Source: Saprospiraceae bacterium (GTDB lineage: Bacteria; Bacteroidota; Bacteroidia; Chitinophagales; Saprospiraceae). From it: a DNA stretch of 53,238 nt. Where the stretch lies: contig JAHDHF010000003.1 of NCBI GenBank assembly GCA_020631455.1, positions 1,295 through 54,532 on the forward strand. Direction: 5' to 3'. The notes under the pieces are model-generated. The model had not been told where the DNA came from. It saw only the letters and a program-made list of their open reading frames with translations, and did no database searches. Below are positions 8,229-16,034 of this stretch, one piece after another. Numbering within the stretch: the first letter of the stretch is position 1; every line of letters begins with the position of its first letter. The position numbers were made by a program, and so were the translations under genes.

Positions 8229-9083
8229 CTAATCTCCCGATGTTTGAGGTGGTGAGGAATTAAATGAGTTTAAAATATTGTCAATCTGTTTTTGCAGATT
8301 TTGGTCTTTGGTAGTTGCTCTTGCCGTTTGAAAGGCTTGAACTGCTTGTTCTCGCTGACCAGTCTCTGCATAGATTTGTGCAATCATCATATTGGCTTCG
8401 ACGTGTGATGGCTCAAGAGTGAGTATCTGCCGCAGCCGCGGTAATGCTTTTCCGTAATCCCGCGTTCGGGTTACGGAAAGGCGCGCTAAGGTAAGGAGAA
8501 TTTGTGTATTGGTTGAGTCTTGTTTTTGATAATCTTGGAGCATCAGAATACCCTTCATCGGCGGCTCTCCAGCTGGCTGCCCATCGATGTATGTTAGAGC
8601 TAGATTGATCTTGTGATCAGCGATATCTGGCTCAAGCGAGATCGCGCTCTCAAATGCCGTGATCGCTTGCTCTACGCAGAATGCTTTGACGACAGGGATT
8701 GTCGTGCGCTGCATACCGAGATAATATGTCGTCCCTGCGATTCCCCAAGCGTTTCCTGTATTCTCTTTTTGTGCGATTTCCTCAGCTGTGATGCCCGCAC
8801 TCGCCAAGCCACCAAACTGATACCATTTCCCAGACAGATCTTTGAGTAGCTCGATCTTTTGAGTATCGACAAAAGCAACTGAGATTGAGTCTTCGAGTGC
8901 TTGGATGATTTCTTTTTGAGAAGCACTCAGTCTGCCGCGATCAAACTCCTTGACTTGGGCTGCTGTCATCGAGCTCGACATACCTTCGCCTTTGATTTCT
9001 TGTGGCGCCTTGTCAAAAGCGAAGTACAAAATCAAAATAAGAACGAGCGCACCTCCAAGTGCGAGATAATGCTTTGCTTGCAT
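8229..9083 (-). CDS. Membrane-anchored TPR protein
   Basis: A 284-residue protein with one N-terminal membrane helix (about residues 7-25, LALGGALVLILILYFAF) and a periplasmic or extracytoplasmic TPR region. Repeat-like helices occur around EQAITAFESAISLEPD, ALPRLRQILTLEPSH and EQAVQAFQTARA. ATG 9083 (MQAKHYLALG) is chosen because the eight upstream residues are not signal-like. It is the first gene of a short minus-strand set with the mS38-like mini-gene and rng. Function unknown; TPRs suggest an assembly or scaffold role. Confidence 0.78.
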   Translation of the reverse strand: MQAKHYLALGGALVLILILYFAFDKAPQEIKGEGMSSSMTAAQVKEFDRGRLSASQKEIIQALEDSISVAFVDTQKIELLKDLSGKWYQFGGLASAGITAEEIAQKENTGNAWGIAGTTYYLGMQRTTIPVVKAFCVEQAITAFESAISLEPDIADHKINLALTYIDGQPAGEPPMKGILMLQDYQKQDSTNTQILLTLARLSVTRTRDYGKALPRLRQILTLEPSHVEANMMIAQIYAETGQREQAVQAFQTARATTKDQNLQKQIDNILNSFNSSPPQTSGD

Positions 9084-9149
9084 ACTGCAAGGATAGCACA
9101 GCCCCAACTTCTGTGCTGCTCGAATACTGTAATTTCTCGTATTATTTGT

Positions 9150-9263
9150 GGGCCATGCGCCTTTGGCGCACCGCGCTGTTCCAGGGTTTCGCTATTCGCT
9201 CATCACTCACATGCGTTCGTGAGCGCATCGTCAAGACTCTGCGCCCCTTCCCATCGCTTGTCC
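9150..9263 (-). repeat. Family C structured repeat, divergent copy 2
   Basis: The plus strand starts GGGCCATGCGCC and ends CATCGCTTGTCC. The centre keeps TCGCTATTCGCTC but lacks the usual CGGCCGC block, so the copy is worn or a sub-family. With the D copy after it, it accounts for the gene-free stretch 9084-9398. Confidence 0.7.
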
Positions 9264-9274
9264 GCTATTGAGAT

Positions 9275-9378
9275 GGCATAGGGATAGTAGGCAGTGGCGC
9301 GTAGCGCCAGACCGAAGGGCCGAGCGAATAGCGAGCTGCCGAATAGCCCGCCGACGAGCATCGCGAGTCGGATGCCCC
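9275..9378 (+). repeat. Family D structured intergenic repeat, copy 1
   Basis: It starts GGCATAGGGATAGTAGGC and ends GGATGCCCC, with GGCAT paired to ATGCC. Hairpin at 9295-9309 (6-bp arms, GTA loop). The last hairpin is 5 bp, GA/GA, GC/GC, loop ATC. The middle matches family C (CCGAGCGAATAGCGAG) while the ends resemble families A and B. Confidence 0.85.
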
Positions 9379-9398
9379 AAATTATTCTGTTCTAAAAA

Positions 9399-10430
9399 CT
9401 AGGCGTAGAGTTCTTTGCGGCGGTTTTCCCAATCCCAAGCACTGCGCATAATATCGTCGATGCTGCGTGTCGGCTGCCAGCCGAGTGTTTTAATCGAATG
9501 GCTTGGGTCAGCATAGATGGCAATGACATCGCCATCACGAGCTGGGCCAATCTCGTAGTTGAGTGATTTGCCTGTGACACGCTCGAAGGCTTTAATCGCT
9601 TCGAGAACTGTAACGCCTGCTCCAATGCCGACATTAAATGTCTCGCAATTGCTAGCTTGGTCATCTGCTACGAGATGATCGAGGCATTTGACGTGTGCTT
9701 CGGCGAGATCCATAATATGAATGTAGTCGCGGATGCAGCTGCCGTCGCGTGTGTCATACTTGTCGCCAAAGACCATCATTTTTTCTCGCAAACCAACAGC
9801 TGTCTCCATAATGACTGGCACGAGATAGATGCTGAGATCAAGCGCATCTTCGCCGATGTGTGCACTTGGATGTGCGCCTGCTGGATTGAAATATCGCAGC
9901 AAAACGGCATTGCGATCTGCATGTCGCTTGCAGAAATCTGTGATCATCTGCTCGCCGATCTGCTTGGTGCGTGCATACGGGCTTTCGGCTTCTTGGAGCG
10001 GTGTCTGCTCGGTAACGGGCAGTTCTTTGGCATTGCCATAGACGCTGCATGATGAGCTGAAGATGAGATGCTTGACATCGTATTCATTCATTGCACGCAT
10101 GACAGTCAATAAGCTGTTGACATTATTATCAAAATACTTGAGCGGCTCTTGCGTGCTTTCTGCTACGCTTTTGAGCGCCGCAAAATGAATAATACCGTCA
10201 ATATCAGGGTGCTCGACAAAGACTTGTCTTGTGGCTTCGTAATCGGTCAGGTCGATGACGTAATTCTGAACATCGACGCCAGTGATTTCTTTGATGCCTT
10301 CAAATGTGCGCTCTTTACTATTGATCAATGAATCGACGCTCACGACTTCGTAGCCGCTTTGGATTAAGCTCACAATCGTATGGCTGCCAATGTAGCCGCA
10401 GCCGCCTGTGACGAGTACTTTCATATTCAT
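9399..10430 (-). CDS. galE: UDP-glucose 4-epimerase
   Basis: A 343-residue extended short-chain dehydrogenase that interconverts UDP-glucose and UDP-galactose (or the HexNAc forms) with bound NAD. The Rossmann motif GGCGYIGSH is at the N-terminus, the catalytic Tyr-Lys pair is in SPYARTKQ near residue 150, and the GalE-type stretches LLRYFNPAGAHPS and RDYIHIMDLAEAH follow. The first or third codon (MNMKVLVTGG) may be the start. It is the last of four nucleotide-sugar genes, 2 bp after the dehydrogenase, so probably one operon. Substrate preference (hexose or N-acetylhexosamine) is not settled by motif. Confidence 0.92.
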   Translation of the reverse strand: MNMKVLVTGGCGYIGSHTIVSLIQSGYEVVSVDSLINSKERTFEGIKEITGVDVQNYVIDLTDYEATRQVFVEHPDIDGIIHFAALKSVAESTQEPLKYFDNNVNSLLTVMRAMNEYDVKHLIFSSSCSVYGNAKELPVTEQTPLQEAESPYARTKQIGEQMITDFCKRHADRNAVLLRYFNPAGAHPSAHIGEDALDLSIYLVPVIMETAVGLREKMMVFGDKYDTRDGSCIRDYIHIMDLAEAHVKCLDHLVADDQASNCETFNVGIGAGVTVLEAIKAFERVTGKSLNYEIGPARDGDVIAIYADPSHSIKTLGWQPTRSIDDIMRSAWDWENRRKELYA

Positions 10431-10432
10431 TA

Positions 10433-11725
10433 TTAGAGAGACCAGTAGGCAAAGTGATCGCTGATCGAGTCTTTAAATTGACTTTTGATATCAATAAAGA
10501 TTGGCGATTTGTTTGTGATCTTTTTGAAGAATGCTGAATCATATTCTGCAAACTCGGCATGATTGACGGCTGCTATGACCGCATCATAATCTTTACCGAT
10601 ATCGTCGATGAGCTTGATACCGTATTCATGATAGACTTCGTCATGGTTGGCGTGTGGATCGTAGCATTCAACAGTCACAGAGAATTTTTCAAATTCTTTG
10701 ACAAGATCGGCGACTTTACTATTACGGATATCGCTGACATCTTCTTTAAATGTAATCCCAAGCATCAAGACTTTTGATTCGCTTGGATATTTATTTGCCT
10801 TAATCAGTTTTTGGACGACTTTGCTCGCGATGAACGCTGGCATGCCGTCATTGATGCGGCGACCACTCAAAATGACTTGCGGATCGTAGCCGAGCTGCTT
10901 GGCTTTGTGCGTCAGATAGTAAGGGTCGACTCCGATACAGTGACCACCGACAAGCCCTGGGAAGAATTTTAGGAAATTCCATTTTGTGCCAGCTGCAGCA
11001 ATGACTTCTTGTGTGCTGATGCCCATTTTGTCAAAGATGATCGACAGCTCATTCATAAATGAGATGTTCAGATCGCGTTGAGTATTCTCGATGACTTTGG
11101 CTGCTTCTGCTACTTTAATGCTACTAGCAGCATAAACGCCAGCAGTGATGATGTGACCATAGACGGCTTCAATCTCTTTAAGCGCCTCGGCATCACTTCC
11201 TGCTACGATTTTCGTGATAGTCGTAAGAGTATGCTTCTTATCTCCTGGATTAATTCGCTCTGGTGAGTAGCCAATTTTAAAATCTTTGCCACATTTTAAT
11301 CCAGATAAAATTTCGAGAACTGGCTGGCAGTCTTCTTCAGTACAGCCTGGATAAACAGTGCTTTCGTAAACGACATAATCACCTTTTTTGAGCACTTTTC
11401 CGACAGTCTTACTTGCACCAATGACTGGAGCCAAGTTTGGTACTTTATGCTCGTCTACTGGTGTTGGCACCGCCACGACATAAAACTGAGCGTCTTGAAG
11501 ATCGAGCGGATCGGCTGTAAAGAGAATGTCTTTGTCAAGAAATGCGCTGCCGTCAAGCTCTTTGCTTGGATCGACGCCGTTTTTCATCATGTCGACTCGC
11601 TCAGCATTGATATCAAAGCCGATTACTGAGAAGTGTTTTGCAAACTCAAGCGCAATCGGTAATCCGACATAGCCGAGACCGATGACTGCAATTTTTTTCT
11701 TTTTGTCAAGGAGATCTTGATACAT
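10433..11725 (-). CDS. UDP-N-acetylhexosamine 6-dehydrogenase (TviB/WbpO-type nucleotide sugar dehydrogenase)
   Basis: A 430-residue NAD-dependent dehydrogenase that oxidises C6 of a UDP-sugar to a uronic acid. Visible are the N-terminal Rossmann motif VIGLGYVGLP, the central YESTVYPGCTEE, the conserved SPERINPGD, and the catalytic-cysteine motif GGHCIGVDPYYL near residue 265. The C-terminal domain follows (FKEDVSDIRNSK). The length and SPERINPGD favour the UDP-GlcNAc/GalNAc dehydrogenases of Vi antigen and O-antigen clusters over UDP-glucose dehydrogenase. It sits between rfbB and galE on the same strand with short gaps, supplying uronic acids for surface polysaccharide. Confidence 0.88.
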   Translation of the reverse strand: MYQDLLDKKKKIAVIGLGYVGLPIALEFAKHFSVIGFDINAERVDMMKNGVDPSKELDGSAFLDKDILFTADPLDLQDAQFYVVAVPTPVDEHKVPNLAPVIGASKTVGKVLKKGDYVVYESTVYPGCTEEDCQPVLEILSGLKCGKDFKIGYSPERINPGDKKHTLTTITKIVAGSDAEALKEIEAVYGHIITAGVYAASSIKVAEAAKVIENTQRDLNISFMNELSIIFDKMGISTQEVIAAAGTKWNFLKFFPGLVGGHCIGVDPYYLTHKAKQLGYDPQVILSGRRINDGMPAFIASKVVQKLIKANKYPSESKVLMLGITFKEDVSDIRNSKVADLVKEFEKFSVTVECYDPHANHDEVYHEYGIKLIDDIGKDYDAVIAAVNHAEFAEYDSAFFKKITNKSPIFIDIKSQFKDSISDHFAYWSL

Positions 11726-11740
11726 CCGTTGGAGAATTAA

Positions 11741-12751
11741 TTACTTGTACTTCGAGATATAGAAGTCAATGGTTTTAGCGAGGCCTTCAGAAAATGATGT
11801 TTTCGGCTGCCAGCCAAGTTGTGTTTTCAATTTCGTTGCATCGATCGCATAACGGAAATCATGTCCTGCACGATCTTGTACGAAGGTAATCTGATCTGAG
11901 TACGATCCTGTTTGTTTTGGACGCAATTGATCAAGTGCTTTGCAGATATGTTCTGCAAGCTCGAGATTGCGTCGCTCGTTGTCGCCACCCACATTGTAGG
12001 TTTCACCTGATCTACCTTTTTCAAATGCTGCGATCACTGCCCGACAATGATCGATCACGTAGAGCCAATCACGTACATTCTTCCCAGTTCCATAAATTGG
12101 AATCGGTTCTCCTGCAAGCGCTTTCCGTATGACAACCGGAATAAGCTTCTCATTGTGCTGCTTCGGTCCGTAGTTGTTTGAGCAGTTTGTGATGACGACG
12201 TTGAGCCCATAAGTATGGAAGTAGCTTCTCACGAGGAGGTCGCTCGATGCTTTGCTTGCGCTATATGGGCTGCTTGGAGCGTAGGGCGTTTCTTCAGTGA
12301 AGAATCCAGTCTCGCCGAGCTGCCCGTAGACTTCATCAGTCGAAACATGCAAGAAGCGCGCATCCTTAAATTCAGGCTTCACCTTTCCTGGAGCTTCCAA
12401 CCAAAGCTGTCGAGCAGCTTCTATCAGTTCAAATGTGCCATTGACATTTGTACGGACAAAAGCTGCTGGGCCAGAAATGCTGTTATCGACATGGCTTTCG
12501 GCAGCAAAATGAATAACGCCTTGAAATTGATGCTTTTCAAAGAGCTCTCGAACCGTTTTATGATCTGCAATATCGCCTTGCACGAACGTGTAGCGCGGAT
12601 GTCCTTCAAGCTCGGAGAGATTGTCTAGATTGCCAGCGTATGTTAGGAGGTCAAGATTGACAACATGGACATCTTGATTTGCCTCAAGGAAATACGGTAC
12701 AAAATTGCTCCCAATAAACCCAGCTCCACCAGTGACGAGAATCGTTTTCAT
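11741..12751 (-). CDS. rfbB: dTDP-glucose 4,6-dehydratase
   Basis: The second dTDP-rhamnose pathway enzyme, 336 residues, converting dTDP-glucose to the 4-keto-6-deoxy sugar. It has GGAGFIGSNFV at the N-terminus, STDEVYGQLGETGFFTEETP (the catalytic Asp-Glu pair is DE) near 135, and YSASKAS with Tyr and Lys near 167. The stop of rfbA abuts its start, so the two are translated from one message. No rfbC or rfbD is in the window, so the 4-keto-6-deoxy intermediate may feed another sugar or the rest of the pathway is elsewhere. Confidence 0.94.
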   Translation of the reverse strand: MKTILVTGGAGFIGSNFVPYFLEANQDVHVVNLDLLTYAGNLDNLSELEGHPRYTFVQGDIADHKTVRELFEKHQFQGVIHFAAESHVDNSISGPAAFVRTNVNGTFELIEAARQLWLEAPGKVKPEFKDARFLHVSTDEVYGQLGETGFFTEETPYAPSSPYSASKASSDLLVRSYFHTYGLNVVITNCSNNYGPKQHNEKLIPVVIRKALAGEPIPIYGTGKNVRDWLYVIDHCRAVIAAFEKGRSGETYNVGGDNERRNLELAEHICKALDQLRPKQTGSYSDQITFVQDRAGHDFRYAIDATKLKTQLGWQPKTSFSEGLAKTIDFYISKYK

Positions 12752-13615
12752 TTAAGACTGGATTAAGCGAATGAGATATTGGCCATAACCGCTTTTCTTG
12801 AGCGGTTCAGCAAGTTTGAGCAATTGCTCAGCATCGATAAAACCTGCTTCAAAAGCAGCTTCTTCGATGCAGCCGATTTTCATGCCTTGACGCTTTTCAA
12901 TGACTTGAATAAATTGGCTTGCAGCCATCAAACTATCGACAGTGCCCGTGTCGAGCCAAGCCGTGCCACGACCGAGCACACCGACTTTGAGCTTGCCTTC
13001 CTTGAGATAATACTTATTGACGTCTGTGATCTCGTATTCGCCGCGAGCACTTGGCTCGATGTCACGAGCTACGTCGAGCACAGAATTATCATAGAAGTAC
13101 AGCCCTGGCACAGCATAATTACTTTTTGGCTGCTTGGGTTTTTCTTCGATTGAGAGCGCATTAAAATCAGCATCAAAATCGACTACGCCATAGCGCTGTG
13201 GATCAGTGACGGGATAAGCGAAGATTGCTCCGCCATCAGGTTCGCTAAACTCGATCATGCGACGCGTCAAGCTCTCGCCATAAAACAAATTGTCGCCTAA
13301 GATCAGCGCGACATCATCATCACCGACGAAATCACGTCCAAGTACAAATGCTTGTGCAAGACCATTTGGTACGACCTGCTCCACATATTCAAATCTGCAG
13401 CCGAGCTGGGAGCCATCGCCGAGCAAGCGCTGGAAACCTGGCAAGTCATGCGGCGTCGAGATAATCAAAATCTCCTTGATGCCAGCCTGCAAGAGCGTCG
13501 TCAATGGATAATAAATCATCGGTTTATCGTACACGGGCATGAGCTGCTTGCTCAGCGCCATCGTAATCGGATACAACCGTGTTCCAGAACCTCCTGCTAG
13601 TATTATGCCTTTCAT
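12752..13615 (-). CDS. rfbA: Glucose-1-phosphate thymidylyltransferase
   Basis: A 287-residue nucleotidyltransferase that makes dTDP-glucose from dTTP and glucose-1-phosphate. The N-terminal signature [14 protein letters not shown] is followed by [16 protein letters not shown], with the metal-binding Asp in [10 protein letters not shown] near 110. The length matches RmlA. It is the first gene of the four-gene nucleotide-sugar operon and has a TACTTTTG -7-like box 20 bp upstream. Confidence 0.95.
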   Translation of the reverse strand: MKGIILAGGSGTRLYPITMALSKQLMPVYDKPMIYYPLTTLLQAGIKEILIISTPHDLPGFQRLLGDGSQLGCRFEYVEQVVPNGLAQAFVLGRDFVGDDDVALILGDNLFYGESLTRRMIEFSEPDGGAIFAYPVTDPQRYGVVDFDADFNALSIEEKPKQPKSNYAVPGLYFYDNSVLDVARDIEPSARGEYEITDVNKYYLKEGKLKVGVLGRGTAWLDTGTVDSLMAASQFIQVIEKRQGMKIGCIEEAAFEAGFIDAEQLLKLAEPLKKSGYGQYLIRLIQS

Positions 13616-13634
13616 GGCTTCTTCAAAATGAGTA

Positions 13635-13642
13635 CAAAAGTA
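13635..13642 (-). promoter_or_regulatory. TACTTTTG -7 box for the rfbA operon
   Basis: A perfect TAnnTTTG match on the minus strand, 20 bp from ATG 13615, embedded in a small palindrome GTACAAAAGTAC. It implies a short leader. Confidence 0.55.
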
Positions 13643-13688
13643 CGACTCTCAAACGCTTCTCATGGTTGCATATTTTGAATGAGAGAAT

Positions 13689-13801
13689 GGGCCATCCCTC
13701 GCAGACGAGCTGCTCGGGTCGCTATGCTTCGTGGCTCGCTGTTCGCTCGGCCGCCTCATTCTATTCGGCGTCTGCTGCGCACCACTTCGCAGCGCTTGTC
13801 C
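13689..13801 (-). repeat. Family C structured intergenic repeat, copy 3
   Basis: The plus strand begins GGGCCATCC and ends CGCTTGTCC, with the CGGCCG-containing core in between. It lies between the 5' ends of rfbA (minus) and the small hypothetical gene at 13868 (plus). Confidence 0.87.
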
Positions 13802-13867
13802 GAAAAAGTAATACACTATCTAGTGATTACTTATATTTCCGTTGTTTTAAATAAAAAGATAGATATA

Positions 13868-14269
13868 GTGAGCTGGGATTTATTTGTTCAGGATTGGGGA
13901 GATGCACATTCATTAAATGAGATTCCAATAGATTTTAAACCGGAAACTATTGGAAAACGCTCAGAACTAATATCAAAAATTAAAAAAATTGAACCTGCAA
14001 TTATTTTTTCTAATCAGAGCATTGGTAAAATTAGAAATAAGCATTTTTGTATTGAAATTAACTTAGGGGAAACTGAGGAATTGAAATCATTTATGATAAG
14101 TGTACATGGCAATGAATTAGCAATTCCTTGCGTAGCAAATATTCTGATAAAATTAAATCTTAAAGCATCAGATGGCTCATCCCCACATTTCTTTGATGCT
14201 GAGCGTGCAATACTCGATTTAAATAAGTGGATTGACTTTAGGCAAAAAATATTATCCAATCTTGGCTGA
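13868..14269 (+). CDS. Conserved hypothetical protein (MSWDLFVQD family)
   Basis: A 133-residue acidic protein of unknown function. I start at GTG 13868, giving MSWDLFVQDWGD, because many bacterial hypothetical proteins of this kind begin MSWDLFV; the open frame continues upstream to 13679 only because it runs through repeat DNA. The next visible blocks are EIPIDFKPETIGKR and IEINLGETEELKSFMISVHG. Its stop codon TGA lies inside the first bases (GGCTGA) of the following repeat copy, so the repeat supplies the stop. Codon use is AT-rich relative to neighbours. Relatives are often found beside toxin-immunity genes, but I see no toxin here. Confidence 0.65.
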   Translation: MSWDLFVQDWGDAHSLNEIPIDFKPETIGKRSELISKIKKIEPAIIFSNQSIGKIRNKHFCIEINLGETEELKSFMISVHGNELAIPCVANILIKLNLKASDGSSPHFFDAERAILDLNKWIDFRQKILSNLG

Positions 14270-14364
14270 GGGATAGAAGGCGTTGTTTGAACTCAGCGCT
14301 ACGAAGTAGTGCTGAGAGAGTGCCGGATAGCCCGACCGCGAGCCAGAGGCGAGCGGGCAGCCCC
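14264..14364 (+). repeat. Family A structured intergenic repeat, copy 4
   Basis: It overlaps the last codons of the preceding gene by 6 bp. Hairpin 14292-14316: an 11-bp stem with one G/T wobble and a GAA loop. The second hairpin has the pattern CCGC, GA/GA, GCC/GGC, loop AGA. It ends 6 bp before the DUF547 stop codon. Confidence 0.88.
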
Positions 14365-14370
14365 GAATAT

Positions 14371-15159
14371 TTATTGTTTAAGTTTTATATCATTTAATGA
14401 CCAACCATAATCCATATAAGAAATGTCAACACTTTCTGGAATTGGCTTGTCGGCATATCTATTGATTGTTTTTCTGACTGTATTGTCGCTTTTTTTGAAG
14501 TCGCTGCTGTACCATTTAAGAATTGATGAAATCTCACCAGTTGCAGTATTGTTTTTTCTTGTGTCGTTGATAAATAATCGAGCTTGGTCGTCGAGCTGCT
14601 GCTCGAGTTTGGCTGCTGTAAATGCTTCATTGCGCAATCGCGGACATGAATACGAGGCGCAATTGACAGCAAAATGAATGCGATAATCATCCCATCGCTT
14701 TCGCAAAATGCCGTGCTCGATATTATTTAAATCATAACTATTGCCTTCTATGGAAATGAATTTTATATCCCAGACGGTATTGACGAATACAATTCCTTTT
14801 TTTATTTCTTTTATGCCTTCTACTGGATAATGATCGAGAATTAATTGTACCGTAAATGCATTGTAGGCATTGATCCAATATGCCATTCGTTCTTCGCTGG
14901 TCCAATGGCGTTCATTCGGGTGATTGTTTGAAAGCAGCTCTATGTAGCGATCAAATTGAGCTCGATCATTTTGGAGGCCTTCATAATCAACCCAACCAAG
15001 TTCGTCGACGTGTTTTTGGAGCAAGGAATCCCAAGCTGCATGTGAGATCGGCTTGGAGTCGGTTTGCACTTTGGAGACGCCATTGCAGCTCGCAAGGCTC
15101 ATCACAATAAGCAGAAGAAAAAATGAAGTAAAAACTGAGTAGGGCTGAATCGATTTCAT
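14371..15159 (-). CDS. DUF547 family lipoprotein
   Basis: A 262-residue exported protein with a lipoprotein signal peptide: a hydrophobic stretch ending in the lipobox LASC, so Cys at about residue 24 is acylated. The DUF547 signature is present in WINAYNAFTVQLILDHYP and in CASYSCPRLRNEAF, which carries conserved cysteines and a Pro-Arg. DUF547 has a transglutaminase-like fold by structural prediction; activity is unproven. I choose ATG 15159 since it gives a clean signal peptide; 26 more residues are open upstream. It is transcribed divergently from the alpha/beta hydrolase, with only 26 bp between start codons. Confidence 0.82.
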   Translation of the reverse strand: MKSIQPYSVFTSFFLLLIVMSLASCNGVSKVQTDSKPISHAAWDSLLQKHVDELGWVDYEGLQNDRAQFDRYIELLSNNHPNERHWTSEERMAYWINAYNAFTVQLILDHYPVEGIKEIKKGIVFVNTVWDIKFISIEGNSYDLNNIEHGILRKRWDDYRIHFAVNCASYSCPRLRNEAFTAAKLEQQLDDQARLFINDTRKNNTATGEISSILKWYSSDFKKSDNTVRKTINRYADKPIPESVDISYMDYGWSLNDIKLKQ

Positions 15160-15164
15160 GTTGC

Positions 15165-15172
15165 GAACTTTG
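15165..15172 (+). promoter_or_regulatory. GAACTTTG -7-like box for the alpha/beta hydrolase gene
   Basis: It differs from TAnnTTTG at the first position and lies 13 bp before ATG 15186, so any leader would be very short. Weak evidence. Confidence 0.3.
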
Positions 15173-15185
15173 TCCTTCACTACTA

Positions 15186-16034
15186 ATGCAAAATTCTGCC
15201 TTACAGTTTTCGCGAAAACGACTTGATATTCCGGCACGAGATGAAAATGTCTGGTCGGTTACTGCATTTGGATCTGGAGATCGCTGCATGATTGCGTTTC
15301 ATGGGTTTGCTGATCGTGGTAGCCTTTGGGAGACACTTGCGCCTTCGCTAGCCGAGCGCTACACAGTTTATGCAGTTGACTTGCCTCATCATGGGCAGAC
15401 AAATTGGCCGACAGGCACGTTTGATCCAGATGATATTCGAGGATTAATTGCTTCTCTAAAAGTGCATCATGGTGCTGACCGATATGCTATTGCTGGCTAC
15501 AGTCTCGGAGGGCGCATCGTACAGCATATCATTGAGCGCGATTATCGAGATATTGATGAATTGTGGCTTTTTGCTTCTGATGGCATCTCAACGCTCGGCG
15601 TCTATGATATGACGCGCTTGCCGCTTTGGCTGAGACGCTTAGGTCAAGTTGCGTTAAAGCGGCCTACTTGGTTTTTCTTGATCTTAAAAGCTGCTCGTAA
15701 ACTGAGAATCATCACGCAATTCATTTACGATTTTACGTACAATCATTTGCACACAGAAGAGCGTCGTCAGCGTTTATTTAATGTTTGGATCTCTATGCGG
15801 TCGTTCGAATTTTCGAAAACAAAGATCAAGGCTGCGTTTTCAAGGCTCGACATTCCTACGGTCGCATTTTTTGGCAAACGAGATGAAGTCATCCCGCCTT
15901 GTGCTGCCGAAGAACTGCAATCATACATTGAGCACACAGAAGTTATTATCGTCGAAGATGGTCATCAACTCATTCAGCCAGAACTCAACCCTCTTGTGCT
16001 AGAATACTTAGAGGCTCGTACGCACGCCAGCTGA
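15186..16034 (+). CDS. Alpha/beta-hydrolase fold protein
   Basis: A 282-residue hydrolase. Landmarks: oxyanion region IAFHGFADRGSLW near residue 37, nucleophile elbow GYSLGGRI with Ser near 104, a cap rich in aromatic residues, acid region FFGKRDEVIPP near 240, and catalytic His in EDGHQLIQPE near 263. No signal peptide is seen, so it is probably cytoplasmic. Its 3' end overlaps the 3' end of the opposing anti-sigma-like gene by 27 bp. The substrate cannot be deduced; esterase or lipase-like activity on small substrates is the usual range. Confidence 0.85.
   Translation: MQNSALQFSRKRLDIPARDENVWSVTAFGSGDRCMIAFHGFADRGSLWETLAPSLAERYTVYAVDLPHHGQTNWPTGTFDPDDIRGLIASLKVHHGADRYAIAGYSLGGRIVQHIIERDYRDIDELWLFASDGISTLGVYDMTRLPLWLRRLGQVALKRPTWFFLILKAARKLRIITQFIYDFTYNHLHTEERRQRLFNVWISMRSFEFSKTKIKAAFSRLDIPTVAFFGKRDEVIPPCAAEELQSYIEHTEVIIVEDGHQLIQPELNPLVLEYLEARTHAS

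Noticed and set aside
13679-13867. N-terminal extension of the 13868 gene and similar AMLRGSLFARP frames at 18975, 32973, 42712 and 47281
   Set aside because: They translate repeat copies, mostly in the same frame of the same core; the similarity comes from the DNA repeat and not from protein conservation.
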